Assembly (NCBI GenBank): GCA_947447815.1
Contig: CANFLJ010000062.1
Span: forward strand, 1 to 8,733
Origin: Chitinophagaceae bacterium
GTDB taxonomy: Bacteria; Bacteroidota; Bacteroidia; Chitinophagales; Chitinophagaceae
Reading direction: 5' to 3'
DNA length: 8,733 nucleotides
The translations under genes and the position numbers were made by a program. This document shows, piece by piece, positions 6,754 through 8,733 of the stretch; positions within the stretch are counted from its first letter, which is position 1; every line of letters starts with the position of its first letter. The notes below the pieces were generated by a model. That model did no database searches and had not been told where the DNA came from. It worked only from the letters and a program-made list of their open reading frames with translations.

Positions 6754-7025
6754 AAAGTTTATTTAAACTGTATTTATTGATATAGCAAGTTCTGATACCA
6801 GAAAAAAATCAATGTTTAATCTCCTTTAATACGTAACTATTAATAAACCAATAATTCCTCTCCGGGGCTATAATCAATAAATCTATCTATTTAATGGCAG
6901 CATTAAAAAGCAAAACAAATTTATATCAATTACTAATACCGCTATAAAGAGTTTTTGAGTTTCTTTTATAATATAAAATAGTTGTGCTATATTGAAAAAG
7001 AGTAGCACAGGTTATTAATAATAAA
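6754..7025. other. Upstream regulatory region of the esterase-lyase operon
   Basis: No gene is seen here. The stretch lies between the terminator of the cytochrome gene and the first esterase. It contains a possible -7 promoter element (6916-6923), an AT-rich inverted repeat TTAATA-n6-TATTAA (6826-6843) inside the predicted leader, and a second inverted repeat TGTGCTA-n13-TAGCACA (6983-7009) upstream of the promoter element. If the promoter call is right, the leader is about 155 bases long. No known riboswitch was recognised. Confidence 0.5.
6916..6923 (-). promoter_or_regulatory. Possible -7 element of the esterase-lyase operon
   Basis: On the minus strand this reads TAAATTTG, an exact fit to the Bacteroidota -7 consensus TAnnTTTG. 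No clear TTG or TTTG is found at the expected -33 distance, so any promoter here may need an activator. It is the only full match I found between the terminator at 7026 and the esterase start at 6753. Confidence 0.35.
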
Positions 7026-7074
7026 AAAGAGAAATACAAGGAGTCATAAACCAGGACCTCTTGTATTTCTCTTT
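7026..7074 (-). terminator. Intrinsic terminator of the cytochrome c gene
   Basis: AAAGAGAAATACAAG (7026-7040) and CTTGTATTTCTCTTT (7060-7074) form a perfect 15-bp stem with a 19-base loop, in which a further GTC/GAC pair can form. On the minus strand the stem is followed by a T-rich run (TTTTTAT). It starts 34 bases after the stop codon of the cytochrome gene, so it should separate that gene from the esterase operon. The stem is AT-rich but long. Confidence 0.85.
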
Positions 7075-7107
7075 CTGTGTATAGATATACGCAAATACTT
7101 ATGCTGC

Positions 7108-7473
7108 TTATTTGCTTTCTTCTTCTATATATTTAAGGATAGCGTCTATCTGTGTATCGGTAAGATTAGGAAAAGGCGTCATGATTACTTTATTGTTAGC
7201 TTCAAAAACAGACTTTGCGTAGGCGTCTGTTTTAATCACTTCCTGAGAATTATGAATATAGTCGTGTAATTTTTTCTTGTCAGGCCAACGTTCGTTAAAG
7301 CCAGCAAGAGCAGGACCAACCAATTTAGCTTTTACAAGATGGCAGGAGCTACAGTTTGTTTTAAACAAAGACAAACCATCAGCAGGAGCTTCATACTTCA
7401 TAGTAGGCTTATCATTACCACAAGCAGCTAACAGGATAATCGCTATTAAAGCTGCAGAATATTTTAGAAACAT
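7108..7473 (-). CDS. Small lipoprotein c-type cytochrome (single haem)
   Basis: An electron carrier predicted to be anchored by lipid on the periplasmic side. The 121-residue product begins MFLKYSAALIAIILLAAC, a lipoprotein signal with lipobox L15-A16-A17-C18. The haem-attachment motif is CSSCH (41-45) with H45 as one axial ligand. VGPALAG follows, and M98 in VIMTPFP is the likely second ligand, before a C-terminal helix typical of class I cytochromes c. The ATG at 7473 is preferred over an in-frame TTG at 7515 because it places the signal peptide at the N-terminus. It appears monocistronic, ending in the strong terminator at 7026-7074 and divergent from the comM-type gene 103 bases away. Its redox partner cannot be told from the window. 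Confidence 0.9.
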   Translation of the reverse strand: MFLKYSAALIAIILLAACGNDKPTMKYEAPADGLSLFKTNCSSCHLVKAKLVGPALAGFNERWPDKKKLHDYIHNSQEVIKTDAYAKSVFEANNKVIMTPFPNLTDTQIDAILKYIEEESK

Positions 7474-7576
7474 ATACTTAATTTTTGGCAAAGAAAAGAC
7501 AGTTAGTAATACCAAAAATTGATTTATCTCATACTTCCTTCAATACAAACTACTTTCGTTGATTAATTCCAGGTAT

Positions 7577-8733
7577 ATGTTAGTTAAAACCTTTGGGAGC
7601 GCGGTGTATGGAGTGGAGGCAATTGCAATAACCATTGAAGTAAATGTAAGTAATGGTCAGGGCTACATTATTGTAGGTTTGCCTGACAATGCTGTAAAAG
7701 AAAGCTTGCAAAGAATAGAGGCCTCCATTAAAACCAATGGATATCATATGCCCCGGACTAAGCTGGTGGTGAATATGGCGCCTGCCGATATTAAAAAAAG
7801 TGGCTCCTCCTTCGATTTACCTATTGCCCTCGGGGTACTTGGAGCATCAGAACAACTGGAAAACTCCGATGTACTTAAAGATTATGTAATAATGGGGGAA
7901 CTAAGCCTGGATGGTGCTGTACAATCAATCAAGGGAGCATTGCCCATTGCTATTCAAGCCAGGAAAGATGGATTTAAAGGATTAATCGTTCCTAAAGTAA
8001 ATGCCCGTGAAGCAGGAATGGTCAACAACCTGAAAGTATATGGTGTAACACATATCAAGGAAGTGATTGAATTTTTCAAAGACGAAAACAGTCTGCAGCC
8101 CGAAGATGTAAATGCTCGCGAAGACTTCTTTAATAATCAAACCATATTTGATGTAGACTTTAATGAAGTAAAGGGACAGGAGAATATAAAAAGAGCCTTA
8201 GAAATAGCTGCAGCTGGTGGGCATAATGCCATACTAATAGGACCTCCCGGTGCGGGAAAAACAATGTTGGCAAAAAGATTGCCCACTATTTTACCCCCAT
8301 TATCTCTGCAAGAGGCTTTAGAAACTACCAAGATTCATAGTGTAGCAGGTAAACTACCGGAGAATTCTACCCTTATCTCCAAAAGACCTTTCCGCAGCCC
8401 CCACCACACTGTTTCGGATGCTGCTTTGGTAGGGGGAGGAGGAATACCACAACCAGGAGAAATTTCGCTGGCACATAATGGTGTTTTGTTTCTGGATGAA
8501 TTACCAGAATTTAAAAGATCGGTACTGGAAGTAATGCGCCAGCCGATGGAGGAAAGAAAAGTAACTATCAGCAGAGCAAAAATGGCGCTGGAGTTTCCGG
8601 CTAATTTCATGTTGATTGCCTCCATGAACCCCTGTCCTTGTGGTTACTTTAATCATCCCGAAAGAGAATGCACCTGTCCTCCGGGAGCAGTACAGAAGTA
8701 TCTGAATAAAATATCAGGACCCTTACTGGATAG
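7577..8733 (+). CDS. comM: ComM/YifB-family AAA+ ATPase, partial (C-terminus beyond the window)
   Basis: Members of this family are Mg-chelatase-like AAA+ proteins; ComM of naturally transformable bacteria is a helicase that extends the joint between incoming and chromosomal DNA. The window holds 385 codons with no stop, about three quarters of the usual length of about 510. The start MLVKTFGSAVYGVEA is typical, and the N-terminal ChlI-like domain (to about 170) includes IIVGLPDNAVKES and MAPADIKKSGSSFDLPIALG. The AAA+ core has Walker A GPPGAGKT (222-229), RSPHHT (273-278) and Walker B VLFLDE with D307 and E308. A cysteine cluster C353, C355, C365, C367 may bind metal. The ATG at 7577 fits the family start; only a weak AGG precedes it. 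Presence of the gene does not prove natural transformation, since it is found in many non-competent species. Confidence 0.95.
   Translation, partial: MLVKTFGSAVYGVEAIAITIEVNVSNGQGYIIVGLPDNAVKESLQRIEASIKTNGYHMPRTKLVVNMAPADIKKSGSSFDLPIALGVLGASEQLENSDVLKDYVIMGELSLDGAVQSIKGALPIAIQARKDGFKGLIVPKVNAREAGMVNNLKVYGVTHIKEVIEFFKDENSLQPEDVNAREDFFNNQTIFDVDFNEVKGQENIKRALEIAAAGGHNAILIGPPGAGKTMLAKRLPTILPPLSLQEALETTKIHSVAGKLPENSTLISKRPFRSPHHTVSDAALVGGGGIPQPGEISLAHNGVLFLDELPEFKRSVLEVMRQPMEERKVTISRAKMALEFPANFMLIASMNPCPCGYFNHPERECTCPPGAVQKYLNKISGPLLD

Noticed and set aside
7474..7515. Upstream in-frame TTG start for the cytochrome gene, adding 14 residues
   Set aside because: It would put extra polar residues before a complete lipoprotein signal peptide; the ATG at 7473 gives a normal signal and lipobox position.
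8137..8625. Two minus-strand open frames opposite the comM-type gene
   Set aside because: They are antisense to highly conserved Walker A and Walker B sequence and contain no family signature.

Overview
The window looks like chromosomal DNA from a member of the Bacteroidota, probably near the Chitinophagaceae/Sphingobacteriia. The reasons are AT-rich leaders without Shine-Dalgarno sequences, a secreted enzyme with a type IX secretion (T9SS) C-terminal sorting domain, a TAnnTTTG-type promoter element, and intergenic DNA built from repeated A/T-rich words. The placement is inferred from style and protein families, not from a marker gene.

Layout. Positions 1-773 hold no gene. They contain several families of imperfect direct repeats and, at about 421-540, a compact segment whose parts can pair in several competing ways; it is the best candidate here for an undescribed element. 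mutL (774-2618, +, GTG start) follows. Its N-terminal ATPase motifs are intact, but the metal-binding motifs of the C-terminal endonuclease are changed. A short repeat-bearing gap separates mutL from a convergent minus-strand cluster.

That cluster, in transcription order, is two tandemly duplicated secreted alpha/beta-hydrolase esterases (6753-5890 and 5844-4924) and a secreted family-6 polysaccharide lyase with a T9SS tail (4893-2776). The gaps are 45 and 30 bases with no terminator, so they are probably one operon. The likely job is outside-the-cell attack on an acylated acidic polysaccharide such as alginate, with esterases removing acyl groups and the lyase cutting the chain. No SusC/SusD pair, regulator or other lyase is visible, so it is at most a minimal polysaccharide locus within this window.

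Upstream of the cluster, an intergenic region (6754-7107) carries a -7-like promoter element and a strong intrinsic terminator belonging to the next gene, a small lipoprotein cytochrome c (7473-7108, -). Divergent from it is the first 385 codons of a comM/yifB-type AAA+ ATPase (7577 to the window end, +), cut by the window edge. Besides mutL and comM, both DNA-maintenance genes, the genes appear functionally unrelated. No tRNA, rRNA, CRISPR array, transposase or phage gene was seen.
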